DNA of 64,000 nucleotides from Nocardia sp. CDC159 (GCF_023740735.1 NZ_JAMRXH010000011.1:62001-126000), one strand, 5' to 3'. Shown: positions 28,065-35,704, numbered from the stretch's first letter. Translations and numbers: made by a program. The notes: generated by a model not told the origin, from the sequence alone.

Positions 28065-28080
28065 GGCAAGTATTGCCTTA
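28062..28080. promoter_or_regulatory. Perfect 19-bp palindrome, candidate metal-regulator operator for ferritin
   Basis: TAAGGCAAGTATTGCCTTA: 8-bp arms around GTA. It overlaps the stop codon of ferritin copy 1. AGTATTGCCT recurs at 28084-28093, giving two half-overlapping elements. Its centre is about 77 bp upstream of the predicted ferritin-2 transcription start, a position suited to activation; M. tuberculosis bfrB is activated by IdeR from upstream boxes. Match to the IdeR consensus itself is only partial. Confidence 0.6.
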
Positions 28081-28111
28081 GTTAGTATTGCCTCGATAAG
28101 GGTGCACTTGG

Positions 28112-28140
28112 ATGACAGCGCCTTTTTTCGAGGCTAATCT
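28112..28140 (+). promoter_or_regulatory. Predicted bfrB promoter, leaderless transcript
   Basis: -35 ATGACA (28112-28117), 17-bp spacer, -10 TAATCT (28135-28140). Seven bases later is ATG 28148, so transcription would begin at the start codon, agreeing with the lack of a ribosome-binding site there. Confidence 0.55.
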
Positions 28141-28147
28141 CGTGCGC

Positions 28148-28696
28148 ATGTCCAGCCACCCCGATACCCCACGCAGCAAGTTCCACTCCCTGCTTCACGA
28201 TCAGATCCGGCATGAATTCAATGCCGAGCACCAGTACATCGCGATCGCAGTGTGGTTCGACAATGCCGATCTGCCGGTGCTGGCCAAGCATTTCTACAAG
28301 CAGGCGATCGAGGAACGCAATCACGCGATGATGATCGTCCAGTACTTCCTCGATCGTGATATGCAGGTGGAGCTCACGAGCGTCGACGCCGCCAAATCGA
28401 AATTCGAGAACGCCCGCGAGCCGATCGCGCTGGCCCTGCAGCAGGAGAAGACGGTCACCGATCAGATCGTCCAGCTGGCGAGCACCGCTCGCGAGGAGGG
28501 CGATTACCTGGGCGAGCAGTTCATGCAGTGGTTCCTCAAGGAGCAGGTCGAGGAGGTCGCCCGGATGACCACCCTGCTGACCGTCGCCGAACGGGCCGGA
28601 TCCAATCTGTTCGATCTGGAGAATTTCGTGTCCCGCGAGATGAGCAGCCCCAGCGACGCCTCGGGTGCGCCGTCGGCGGCGGGCGGCTCCATCTGA
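28148..28696 (+). CDS. bfrB: Bacterial ferritin (iron storage)
   Basis: 182 aa. Oxidises Fe2+ and stores it as ferric mineral in a 24-mer shell. All ferroxidase ligands are in place: Glu23 (IRHEFNAEHQY), Glu56 and His59 (IEERNHA), then the later Glu/Gln set (QQEKTVTDQ, WFLKEQVEEVA). Non-heme type, closest by memory to M. tuberculosis BfrB (Rv3841), including the C-terminal SGAPSAAGGS tail. An upstream ATG at 28112 is in frame, but the family N-terminus and promoter favour 28148. A strong terminator follows. Confidence 0.95.
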   Translation: MSSHPDTPRSKFHSLLHDQIRHEFNAEHQYIAIAVWFDNADLPVLAKHFYKQAIEERNHAMMIVQYFLDRDMQVELTSVDAAKSKFENAREPIALALQQEKTVTDQIVQLASTAREEGDYLGEQFMQWFLKEQVEEVARMTTLLTVAERAGSNLFDLENFVSREMSSPSDASGAPSAAGGSI

Positions 28697-28714
28697 ACGC
28701 CCCTTATCCGACAA

Positions 28715-28747
28715 AAAGCTCGGCTCCGAATCCCGGAGCCGAGCTTT
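28715..28747. terminator. Bidirectional intrinsic terminator
   Basis: 13-bp perfect stem AAAGCTCGGCTCC / GGAGCCGAGCTTT with 7-base loop, flanked by A-run on the left and T-rich tract on the right. Lies between convergent bfrB and the DUF5926 gene and can serve both. Confidence 0.85.
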
Positions 28748-28783
28748 CGCTTTTCTGCCAAGTCCCGGTGACGAGTCCCGGAA

Positions 28784-29707
28784 TCAGCGCAGGGTGACCT
28801 GACGCGACCGCAGGCCGTCGCGCGAACGCCGCTCCTCGGACGTCAACGGGGTGTCGGTGGCCAGCGCCTGCGCCAGCCGCGCGCCGAACTCCCGGGCCGG
28901 AGCGACCCATTCGCTGGCATGTCGCTCACGGTCCAGATCGAAGACCGGAACCAGCAGCCCGTGGGTGCGGAAGGATCCGGCGAAGCGAGAGCCCTCGCCC
29001 AGGTGCAACCCGCCCGCCGCGTGCACGCGCGCCAGCGCCAGCATGAGCGCGTCCTCGTCCTCGGGCCGGACCCAGCGCAGATGCGCCTTCTCCCCGGCGT
29101 CGACCCACCAGGCCGCGCCGATCGCGTCGCCGCCCAGCTCGAGCCGGTCGGACGGCATGATCGCGTGATTGGCCTGCTCGATGGTCGCGGCCACCTGCGG
29201 ATCGGGCTGCACGCCCGCGGGCACCCACCAGTTGAAGTCCTGGTGCACGGTCAGATCCAGGCTCGCGCCCGGATCGATGACCTCGGTGAGGGCCGGGGTC
29301 GCGCCCTCGGAAGCGTTTGCCGCGGAGAGGGATTCACCCGGCTCGGCACCCTGCGTCCACAGGATGGCGGCGGCCAGATCGGCGCCCGGATTCGCGGATT
29401 GGAACTGCGTCTGCGCGCCCACGAAGCCGGTCGGCTCGTCGCCCGCGCGCACCAGCGCGGCCACGGCCCCGGGCAGCACGGTGGCGAGGGTGACCGGGCG
29501 CTCGGCGGCGACACCCGGAGCCAGCTTCAGCGTCGCGGTCGCCGACGGCACGAATTCCCGTAGCGCGACCAGATCGCATTCGGCGGCCAGTCCGGCGAAC
29601 GGCCGCGTCACGGCCTGGGCGGCCTGCTGCTGCGCGGCTCGACGCTCGGCGAGGCGCTGGGCCCGATTGCTGTCGGGCTTGGGACTGTTGCGCTTGCTCT
29701 TACCCAC
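28784..29707 (-). CDS. DUF5926 family protein
   Basis: 307 aa. Begins with a basic, Arg/Lys/Gln-rich tail (MGKSKRNSPKPDSNRAQRLA) followed by a cytosolic alpha/beta domain with HQDFNWWVPAG and LRWVRPEDEDAL. This is a conserved actinobacterial family of unknown function, often found near glpQ. The tail looks like a nucleic-acid-binding extension, but that is inference. ATG start. Confidence 0.8.
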   Translation of the reverse strand: MGKSKRNSPKPDSNRAQRLAERRAAQQQAAQAVTRPFAGLAAECDLVALREFVPSATATLKLAPGVAAERPVTLATVLPGAVAALVRAGDEPTGFVGAQTQFQSANPGADLAAAILWTQGAEPGESLSAANASEGATPALTEVIDPGASLDLTVHQDFNWWVPAGVQPDPQVAATIEQANHAIMPSDRLELGGDAIGAAWWVDAGEKAHLRWVRPEDEDALMLALARVHAAGGLHLGEGSRFAGSFRTHGLLVPVFDLDRERHASEWVAPAREFGARLAQALATDTPLTSEERRSRDGLRSRQVTLR

Positions 29708-29765
29708 GAACGCAGAACCTACAGTGTCGGCGGGACCGACGGGCGCAGGGGCGCGGCAACGGAAT

Positions 29766-30533
29766 TCAGACGGTGGCCAGGACCGCCTTGGTGCGGCCCG
29801 GGTAGTTGGTGGCGATCCAGCTGACGCCCAGATCCGCGCACAGCTTCACATCCTCCGGATCGTCCACCGTCCAGCAGTAGGTGGCCCGGCCCGCCGCGGC
29901 GGCCTTGTCGACCAGATCCGGATGCTCGCGCAGCGTCTTCACCGAGGGGCCGACCGCGGTCGCGCCGACCGTCGTCGCGGCGCTGCCGCCGAGATAGCGC
30001 GACGACTCCCCGAGCAGCACTGTCGGCAGCAGCGGCGCGGCGCGGCGAATGCGCCACACCGCGGTCGCGGCGAACGACATCACCACGGCCCGGGAATGAT
30101 CGGCCGAGGCGGGCGTGGCGATTCCGAAGCGCTGCAGTTCGGCGAGCACCTTCGCCTCCACCAGCGCGCCGTAGCGCACCGGATGTTTGGTCTCGATGAA
30201 CAGCTTGGTCGGGCGACTGCGCCAATCCAGCACCAGCGTGATCAGCTCGCTGAGGGTGAGCACCGCGGCGGGTTCGCCGTCGGCGCCGAAGTCCAACTGC
30301 CGCAACTCGTCCAGGCTCATCTCGCTGACCAGCCCGGTGCCCGAGGACGTCCGGTCCACGGTGCGGTCGTGCACGCACACCAGATGTCCGTCGCGAGTCA
30401 GCCGCACATCGCATTCCACGCCGTCGGCGCCCTCCTGCAGCGCCAGTTCGTAGGCGGCCAGTGTGTGCTCCGGCCGTGTTCCGGACGCGCCCCGGTGCGC
30501 GACCACGAACGGCGCGCGACTACCCCGGCTCAC
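29766..30533 (-). CDS. glpQ: Glycerophosphodiester phosphodiesterase
   Basis: 255 aa. Hydrolyses glycerophosphodiesters to glycerol 3-phosphate and alcohol. Family signatures: VAHRGASGTRPEHTLAAY (catalytic HRG and Glu), GADGVECDVRLTRDG and VCVHDRTVDRTSSG, with the second catalytic His. TIM-barrel length is normal, and no signal peptide is present, so it is cytosolic. The GTG start overlaps the upstream DUF4328 gene by 4 bp. Corresponds to glpQ1, Rv3842c. Confidence 0.95.
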   Translation of the reverse strand: MSRGSRAPFVVAHRGASGTRPEHTLAAYELALQEGADGVECDVRLTRDGHLVCVHDRTVDRTSSGTGLVSEMSLDELRQLDFGADGEPAAVLTLSELITLVLDWRSRPTKLFIETKHPVRYGALVEAKVLAELQRFGIATPASADHSRAVVMSFAATAVWRIRRAAPLLPTVLLGESSRYLGGSAATTVGATAVGPSVKTLREHPDLVDKAAAAGRATYCWTVDDPEDVKLCADLGVSWIATNYPGRTKAVLATV

Positions 30534-31594
30534 TTCGCCATGACCTCCTCCTGCTCGGACCCCGACGCATGCGCCGCATCCGTCCCGACATCTTTCCCGA
30601 CGACGGAATCGGATGCGCGCCCGGCGGACTCCGCGACCGGATGCACGGGCTCGATCACCGGTGCGACCGGACCCGACGCGGCCAGCCAGCGCTTCGACGT
30701 CCGGACCCGACCGCGCAGGTCACGACCCTCGCACAGCCGAATGACCCACAGCGACAGCACGGCCACCGCCGCCGCGACCAGATCGGTGTAGACGGTGAAC
30801 ATCACACCGTCGGCCTGTGCCTGCAACGACCGCGCGAACCGCCATGCCAACGCGGCCGCGACCATCAGGCCGTTCAGTATCCACACGCCCCACCAGATCC
30901 GCACCGCGCGCAGCACGCGCGGATCACCGCCACGGCGATCGACCAGTTCGGTCAGGAATACGCCGGGCCAGAGCAGATTGGCCACGGGAATCAGGCAGCC
31001 GCACAACAGCGTTCGCAGCGACCGTGGGTCCCGCCGCCCGACCCGCGCGTACGCCGCGCCGCGGGCCCGGGCCAGCCAGCCCACCGCCGCCACGGCGCTG
31101 AGCAGCGCGAACACCGCGGCCAGCCCGGCGGTCAGGAAGACCGACGCGTCGGAGACGAGCAGCAGCGCGGGGTGGATCAGCCGGGTTCGGTTGTGCAGCA
31201 GGATGAGATAGCGCCCCAGTTCGGCCCCGGCCGCCACGCCGAACAGCACCGCGGTGGTCAGGAGCAGCCCGGCGACGCGATCGGTGAGCCCGGCCAGCCG
31301 GTTCACGGGGGCGAGCGCGGGCCGCGGCGGCGCGTCCCGCAGCCCCCAGCGCGGGATCTCGGTGTAGCGCGGGGTGGTCGGATCGCGGCGCACGGGTGGG
31401 CGCGGGGCCCGACCGTCGCGGGGGCGGCGCCCCGGCACCCGGGCCACCCAGCGATAGTTGCGCCGCTGCGGCGGCGCGTCGACCGGGGCCGGGGACAGCA
31501 GTACGCCGTGGCAGCGCGGGCACCAGTGCATCGGAGTGCCCCGCACCGCCCAGCGAGCGCCGCAGCGGACGCAGGGCTGTACGACCGTGCTCAC
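30530..31594 (-). CDS. DUF4328 membrane protein with N-terminal zinc ribbon (Rv3843c-like)
   Basis: 354 aa. Starts with CVRCGARW...HWCPRCHG, two CxxC knuckles of a zinc ribbon, then a Pro/Arg-rich linker and five to six transmembrane helices containing the DUF4328 pattern (LLCGCLIPVANLLWPGVFLTEL). The C-terminal 50 residues are a Ser/Glu/Ala-rich tail. Upstream gene of a two-gene operon with glpQ (4-bp overlap). Function unknown. Confidence 0.85.
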   Translation of the reverse strand: MSTVVQPCVRCGARWAVRGTPMHWCPRCHGVLLSPAPVDAPPQRRNYRWVARVPGRRPRDGRAPRPPVRRDPTTPRYTEIPRWGLRDAPPRPALAPVNRLAGLTDRVAGLLLTTAVLFGVAAGAELGRYLILLHNRTRLIHPALLLVSDASVFLTAGLAAVFALLSAVAAVGWLARARGAAYARVGRRDPRSLRTLLCGCLIPVANLLWPGVFLTELVDRRGGDPRVLRAVRIWWGVWILNGLMVAAALAWRFARSLQAQADGVMFTVYTDLVAAAVAVLSLWVIRLCEGRDLRGRVRTSKRWLAASGPVAPVIEPVHPVAESAGRASDSVVGKDVGTDAAHASGSEQEEVMAK

Positions 31595-31613
31595 CGCGCA
31601 CCTTCCCCTTCCA

Positions 31614-31955
31614 TCAGTAGATCTTGGCCTCGTGGTCGCCCTCGGCGGTCAGCGGTCGCCCGGACTTCTGCCAGGCCACCATTCCGCCCAGCACGTTGAA
31701 CGCGTCGAAACCGATATGCGTCAGATACTGCACGACCTGCAGCGAGCGGCCGCCCTGCCGACACACGACGTAGATCTCACGGTCGTAGTCCAATTCGTCG
31801 AGGCGCGCGGGCACGTCCGTCATCGGGATGTGCAGCGCGCCGGGGGCGTGCCCGAGCCGCCACTCGTCGTCCTCGCGGACATCGAGCAGCAGGGCCGAAT
31901 CGAATTCGGCGGGCACGGCATCCACCGGCACCGACGGAATTTCGGGGCTCGTCAC
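31614..31955 (-). CDS. Rhodanese-like single-domain protein
   Basis: 113 aa. Single rhodanese domain: LLLDVREDDEWRLGHAPGALHIP (motif 1, shown here in part of the longer stretch), then the catalytic loop VCRQGGRS with active Cys. Six-residue active-site loop of the sulfurtransferase type. Start is GTG 31955; an open frame runs further upstream but is rich in Arg/Gly and unsupported. Lies 20 bp after the DUF4328 operon start region on the same strand. Confidence 0.9.
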   Translation of the reverse strand: MTSPEIPSVPVDAVPAEFDSALLLDVREDDEWRLGHAPGALHIPMTDVPARLDELDYDREIYVVCRQGGRSLQVVQYLTHIGFDAFNVLGGMVAWQKSGRPLTAEGDHEAKIY

Positions 31956-32370
31956 GGTTTCGATCCTGCCACGGGTACCGGATGGGCGCGGAGTTCCCCG
32001 GCCGACCCATGGTCGGTTTCGGCCCCCATCCACCGATCCGGTGCCCACGCGTCCCCCACCTGTACGTATGCCCAGCTTAGTTATCCACATAATCCACAAC
32101 CTGATCCACAGGTTGGGCAACGCAGACCAATCGGTCGTATGTGAATCCGCAGCACAATCCGGACGCGATACGGGCGGGCGGCCGATCCGGGACTCCCCTC
32201 CTGATCCCGGAGCGGTCGCCCGCCCGCCGATCGTGGGCAGCGAGGCCCCGACAACTACTTGGACGGCGCCGCCCGGCGTCCGGTTCCCATCGTTTTCGAA
32301 AAAAACGACAAACCTTGCCGGGAAATCGAAATCTCGGGCTCATGCAGGCATGATCGGTAGCCTGGAAGCC
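31956..32370. other. 415-bp divergent intergenic region
   Basis: Holds the promoter regions of the rhodanese and the 32371 gene and the DnaA-box cluster, listed separately. An AT-richer patch around 32290-32340 (an A7 run) precedes the plus-strand gene and could include its promoter. No coding sequence convincing. Confidence 0.5.
32081..32114 (+). promoter_or_regulatory. Cluster of three DnaA boxes with overlapping inverted repeat
   Basis: TTATCCACA (32081-32089, perfect), TAATCCACA (32090-32098) and TGATCCACA (32102-32110) in the same orientation within 30 bp. The third sits inside an inverted repeat AACCTG-N5-CAGGTT (32098-32114). It lies in a 415-bp intergenic region between divergent genes, far from any dnaA/dnaN-type origin genes in view. 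Confidence 0.6.
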
Positions 32371-32982
32371 ATGGACGCGAGCAGGGGGTCAGTCGACGCA
32401 TTGGATACGACAGGTCTGAACACAGCTCTGGCCGAGGCCACCTGCCTCGGTGTGACGGCCGATCCCGCGGCCGCACGGATTCGAATGGAACTCGAGGTGC
32501 TGACCCTCCCCGCGGAAGGTCAGCCCGCGCAGGACAGCAAGGTGCATCTCACGCTGACCGGGGTCAGCCGGGTCGCCGCCTCGCTGCGCGTACAGAACTG
32601 GGACGATGTCGAGCCGCAGGTCTTCCCCCTCACCATCGAGGGCCTCGGGGACGCGATCGCCAGCTTCGGCGGCAGCGCGCTGCACGGCTGGGAGTTCATC
32701 GATGTCGACGACAGCAGTTGGTCGCTGTGGCGCGAACTGCTCAGCTTCGACACCGAGCTGAGCGACCGCCCGGCCGCCCATGTGCTGGAGTTCTCCCAGC
32801 AGGAGGGCGTCGATCCGCGCGAACTCGACGTACGAGTCTGGTTCGAGAACATCGAGATCGCGACCGCCGACGGTCGGCCCATCGCCCCGGCCGATTTCGT
32901 CGCGGGCGGGCAGCGCTGGTGGAAGGCGCACGACTCGTGCGATCCGCGCACCATGCTCCCGGACGTCGCGCCGCCCATGTAA
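32371..32982 (+). CDS. Conserved hypothetical protein
   Basis: 203 aa from ATG 32371 (GGAAG just upstream; ATG 32350 is the alternative). Acidic, soluble, no membrane segment. Predominantly beta by appearance, with HLTLTGVSRVAASLR, LHGWEFIDVDDSSW and a Trp-rich C-terminus (FVAGGQRWWKAHDSCDP). No family recognised. Downstream is a 24-bp tandem repeat and then convergent msrA. Confidence 0.75.
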   Translation: MDASRGSVDALDTTGLNTALAEATCLGVTADPAAARIRMELEVLTLPAEGQPAQDSKVHLTLTGVSRVAASLRVQNWDDVEPQVFPLTIEGLGDAIASFGGSALHGWEFIDVDDSSWSLWRELLSFDTELSDRPAAHVLEFSQQEGVDPRELDVRVWFENIEIATADGRPIAPADFVAGGQRWWKAHDSCDPRTMLPDVAPPM

Positions 32983-32996
32983 AGCGTTCGGTTGCT

Positions 32997-33091
32997 CGGC
33001 ACGCCACCTTGTGAATCGCCCGGCACGCCGCCTCGCGATTTCCCGGCACGCCACCTCGTGAATCGCCCGGCACGCCACCTGGTGAATCGCC
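32997..33091. repeat. 24-bp tandem repeat, four units
   Basis: Four head-to-tail units of 23-24 bp beginning CGGCACGCC (32997-33020, 33021-33043, 33044-33067, 33068-33091), plus a partial fifth. Units 1, 3 and 4 differ mainly at one position (CCTTG/CCTCG/CCTGG). The sequence GGTGGCGTGC at 33122-33131, in msrA, is the reverse complement of part of each unit, allowing alternative hairpins. Between convergent genes. Confidence 0.85.
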
Positions 33092-33100
33092 CGGCACGCT

Positions 33101-33796
33101 TTACGCCGGGCAGGTCACCCCGGTGGCGTGCACCGGACAGTAACCGCCCGGATTCTTCGCCAGGTACTGCTGGTGGTAGCCCTCGGCGTAGAAGAATCCG
33201 GGCGGGACCGATCTCGGATACGGCGTCACGGGCGCGGGCACCGCGGTGATCTCGGTGGTGATCTCGCCGTATCCGGCGGCGGTCAACCGCTCCTGATAGG
33301 CCGCCGCGGTGCTGCGGGCGATCTGCAGCTGATGCTCGTCCAGTGCGAAGATCGCCGAACGGTATTGGGTGCCCCGGTCGTTGCCCTGCCGCATGCCCTG
33401 CGTCGGGTCGTGGTCCTCCCAGAAGTGCCGGAGCACATCCGCGTAGCCGAGCGTCTCGGGGTCGTACACCACGAGCACCGATTCGGTATGTCCGGTCCGG
33501 CCGGAGCACACCTCCTCGTAGGTCGGATTCGGGGTGTAACCGCCCATATAGCCGACCGCGGTCGTGTAAACCCCGTCGAGCTCCCAGAAGCCCTTCTCGG
33601 CGCCCCAGAAACAACCCATCGCGACCACCGCGAGTCGCATGCCGTCCGGGAACGGCGGCCCGAGCGGATGACCGTTCACGTAGTGGATCTTGGGCGCGGA
33701 GACAGGCTCGGCCCGGCCGGGCAGGGCCTGCTCGGGCGTCACCATGACCGGAGGCGGAAGCCGCAGCCGCCCGGCCAATTCGTCGAGCCACGACAT
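33101..33796 (-). CDS. msrA: Peptide methionine-S-sulfoxide reductase
   Basis: 231 aa. Reduces methionine S-sulfoxide in proteins, with the nucleophile in MGCFWGAEKGFWELDGV (Cys of GCFWG). Resolving cysteines are in GGYCPVHATGVTCPA at the C-terminus. A 50-residue N-terminal extension (residues 1-58) before the core is usual in actinobacteria. Start ATG 33796 taken over a longer frame. Adjacent to sodA, an oxidative-stress neighbour, in divergent orientation. Confidence 0.95.
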   Translation of the reverse strand: MSWLDELAGRLRLPPPVMVTPEQALPGRAEPVSAPKIHYVNGHPLGPPFPDGMRLAVVAMGCFWGAEKGFWELDGVYTTAVGYMGGYTPNPTYEEVCSGRTGHTESVLVVYDPETLGYADVLRHFWEDHDPTQGMRQGNDRGTQYRSAIFALDEHQLQIARSTAAAYQERLTAAGYGEITTEITAVPAPVTPYPRSVPPGFFYAEGYHQQYLAKNPGGYCPVHATGVTCPA

Positions 33797-33924
33797 GGCA
33801 TCGATGCTACGCGCGCGCACCGAGCCGACCGTTTGGTGTCCATGGTTCGGGAAACTCTCGCGGTGTTGGAATCCTGGGGGATGGAACCCGGTTGCAACCG
33901 AGCGGGTGTACGAATGATGGTTGG

Positions 33925-33947
33925 GTGCGCTCGACGCTCGAGCGCAC
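33925..33947. promoter_or_regulatory. Perfect hairpin in the sodA leader
   Basis: GTGCGCTCG-ACGCT-CGAGCGCAC, 9-bp perfect arms, ending 29 bp before the sodA start. A shorter perfect palindrome GGTTGCAACC lies at 33890-33899. It could stabilise the 5' end of the abundant sodA mRNA or bind a regulator. Confidence 0.55.
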
Positions 33948-33976
33948 ACGGCCCGACATCATGAGGAAGGGACATC

Positions 33977-34600
33977 GTGGCTGAGTACACGCTGCCAGAT
34001 CTGGATTACGACTACGGCGCCCTGGAGCCGCATATCTCCGGGCAGATCAACGAGCTGCACCACTCCAAGCACCACGCCGCGTACGTCGCCGGTGCGAACC
34101 AGGCGCTCGAGAAGCTCGAGGCCGCCCGCGAGTCCGGTGATCACGGCGCGATCTTCCTGTACGAGAAGAACCTGGCCTTCCACCTGGGTGGGCACGTCAA
34201 CCACTCGATCTGGTGGAAGAACCTGTCCCCCAACGGCGGCGACAAGCCGACCGGTGAGCTGGCCGCCGCGATCGACGATCAGTTCGGCTCGTTCGACAAG
34301 TTCCGCGCCCAGTTCACCGCGGCCGCCAACGGCCTGCAGGGCTCGGGTTGGGCGGTGCTGGGGTACGACACCCTGGGTCAGAAGCTGCTGACGTTCCAGC
34401 TCTACGACCAGCAGGCCAACGTCCCGCTGGGCATCATCCCGCTGCTGCAGGTCGACATGTGGGAGCACGCGTTCTACCTGCAGTACAAGAACGTCAAGGC
34501 GGACTACGTCAAGGCGTTCTGGAACGTCGTCAACTGGGAGGACGTGCAGGAGCGCTTCGCGCGCGCGGTCGCCCAGGGCAAGGGCCTCATCTTCGGCTAG
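33977..34600 (+). CDS. sodA: Superoxide dismutase, predicted manganese type
   Basis: 207 aa. Dismutes superoxide. Metal ligands His28 (NELHHSKHH), His76 (GHVNHSIWW), Asp160 and His164 (VDMWEHAF) are in place. Residue 145 is Gln (LYDQQAN); in the iron enzyme of M. tuberculosis it is His, and Gln at this site goes with manganese in mycobacterial enzymes, so Mn is the predicted metal. No signal peptide, like other mycobacterial SodA that are nevertheless found outside cells. GTG start with GAGGAAGGG. Downstream lies a Mn2+ exporter. Confidence 0.97.
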   Translation: MAEYTLPDLDYDYGALEPHISGQINELHHSKHHAAYVAGANQALEKLEAARESGDHGAIFLYEKNLAFHLGGHVNHSIWWKNLSPNGGDKPTGELAAAIDDQFGSFDKFRAQFTAAANGLQGSGWAVLGYDTLGQKLLTFQLYDQQANVPLGIIPLLQVDMWEHAFYLQYKNVKADYVKAFWNVVNWEDVQERFARAVAQGKGLIFG

Positions 34601-34616
34601 CCCGCCCCTCCGCGAT

Positions 34617-34645
34617 TCAGGCCGTACCAGTTGGGTGCGGCCTGA
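34617..34645 (+). terminator. Probable sodA terminator
   Basis: TCAGGCCG / CGGCCTGA stem with 13-base loop, 17 bp after the sodA stop. No T-run follows, as is common in actinobacteria. Confidence 0.55.
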
Positions 34646-34678
34646 CTCGCGTTCAGGGTCCTGCGTCGTGGGCCGCTC

Positions 34679-34717
34679 GCGTTCGAGGTGGTTGGGGAGT
34701 TACCCACATTCGAACGC
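34679..34717. promoter_or_regulatory. Inverted repeat between sodA and the Rv3847-like gene
   Basis: GCGTTCGA (34679-34686) and TCGAACGC (34710-34717), perfect 8-bp arms 23 bp apart. A second repeat TGGCAC-N14-GTGCCA lies at 34786-34811. Either could be an operator for the downstream gene; the regulator is unknown. Confidence 0.35.
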
Positions 34718-34873
34718 CAGTGGGTCCCGTCCGATATCCGGGGTACTGGCCCTCGCATTGTGTTTCAGGGCTGTTACCTGGGGGTTGGCACTCTCTGGTA
34801 CTTGTGTGCCAGACATTGTTTGCGTCATTCTCGGGTACTCACAGGGCACAGCTCGCCGCTCTCGGGAGGCACG

Positions 34874-35401
34874 ATGCGCAGCAATGAACCCGTCGGGGTC
34901 ACACCGTTCCAGTCGCGCGGTTCGCTGCGAGGGTTCGTCATCTCCGGGCGCTGGCCCGACACCACCAAGGAGTGGGCGCAGTTGCTGGCGCTGGCCGTGC
35001 GGGTGGCCAGCCTGCCCGGTCTGCTGGCCACCACCACCGTCTTCGGCGCGCGCGAGGAGCTACCCGACGATCCGCAGCCCGGCACGGTCGGACTGGTGGT
35101 GGCCGAGGGTCCGGTGCTCGGTGAGGAGGCACTGACGCCCGGCCGATTTGCCGACCATGTGCCGCCCGCGCTGATGATGCTGCACCCACCCTCGGAGACG
35201 CGCCCGACGCTGCCGGAATGCGTGGGTGCGGCATCGGGCTGCGTCCTGCTGCCGGGCGTGCCGCATCTGGGTCTGGAACATCGCGCGGCGTGGGTGGAGG
35301 CCGAGCTGGACGGCACCGTCACCTCGATGGTCAGCCGGGTCGGCGTGGATCCGAACAGCGATCCCGACACCGCGGTTCTGGCCATGCTGCTCGCCGCGTG
35401 A
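34874..35401 (+). CDS. Conserved hypothetical protein (Rv3847-like)
   Basis: 175 aa from ATG 34874 (GGGAGG five bases upstream). Soluble, with no signal peptide. Features TTTVFGAREELPDDP, a Pro-rich central stretch (PPALMMLHPPSE) and a C-terminal acidic segment. Conserved next to sodA in mycobacteria, function unknown to me. Sits between the Mn-type SOD and the Mn-riboswitch-controlled exporter. Confidence 0.82.
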   Translation: MRSNEPVGVTPFQSRGSLRGFVISGRWPDTTKEWAQLLALAVRVASLPGLLATTTVFGAREELPDDPQPGTVGLVVAEGPVLGEEALTPGRFADHVPPALMMLHPPSETRPTLPECVGAASGCVLLPGVPHLGLEHRAAWVEAELDGTVTSMVSRVGVDPNSDPDTAVLAMLLAA

Positions 35402-35531
35402 CGGGTCGCCTGCCGACCCGGTGAGGGTTCCCGAAACCTTCGACTAGGTTCCCCAAACTTATTGCGCGCATTGGCTTTTCGACGATCGTCACTTTGCGTA
35501 CGGCGCACGCGCGCGGTAGGGTGGGCGACAG

Positions 35532-35627
35532 CGAAGGGGAGTAGCCCCCAATCGTGTGGTCGACATACTGATCCGTGATCCGGGTCCGGCCACGCGAACC
35601 GGCGACATCCGGTGGGCGAGACCTTCG
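35532..35627 (+). ncRNA. yybP-ykoY family manganese riboswitch aptamer
   Basis: The invariant elements of this Mn2+-sensing RNA are present in order: AAGGGGAGTAGC (35534-35545), GTCGACATACTG (35559-35570) and GGCGAGACCTTCG (35615-35627). The closing helix P1 pairs CGAAGG (35532-35537) with CCTTCG (35622-35627). It lies in the leader of a GDT1/UPF0016 gene, a known partner of this riboswitch class. Mn2+ binding normally switches such exporters on. Confidence 0.9.
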
Positions 35628-35680
35628 GCCGATGACAGACCAACCGATTGTTCGGATGCGTTGTCGGCTGAAGGCAACCC

Positions 35681-35704
35681 GTCTTCGGTCGGCAGGCCGA
35701 AGAC
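35681..35704 (+). promoter_or_regulatory. Candidate riboswitch expression platform hairpin
   Basis: GTCTTCGG-N8-CCGAAGAC directly before a CTGGGAG ribosome-binding site. GGCCGAAG (35695-35702) is also fully complementary to CTTCGGCC (35623-35630), which contains the 3' strand of aptamer P1, so the two pairings are mutually exclusive: a classical switching arrangement. A T5 tract follows at 35715-35719. Confidence 0.6.

Noticed and set aside
32997..33091. CRISPR array
   Set aside because: The units are directly adjacent with no spacers and too short; simple tandem repeat.
34785..34811. CIRCE-like element TTGGCACTC near the Rv3847-like gene
   Set aside because: Right arm is displaced and does not match GAGTGCTAA; no heat-shock gene follows. 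Kept only as a generic inverted repeat.
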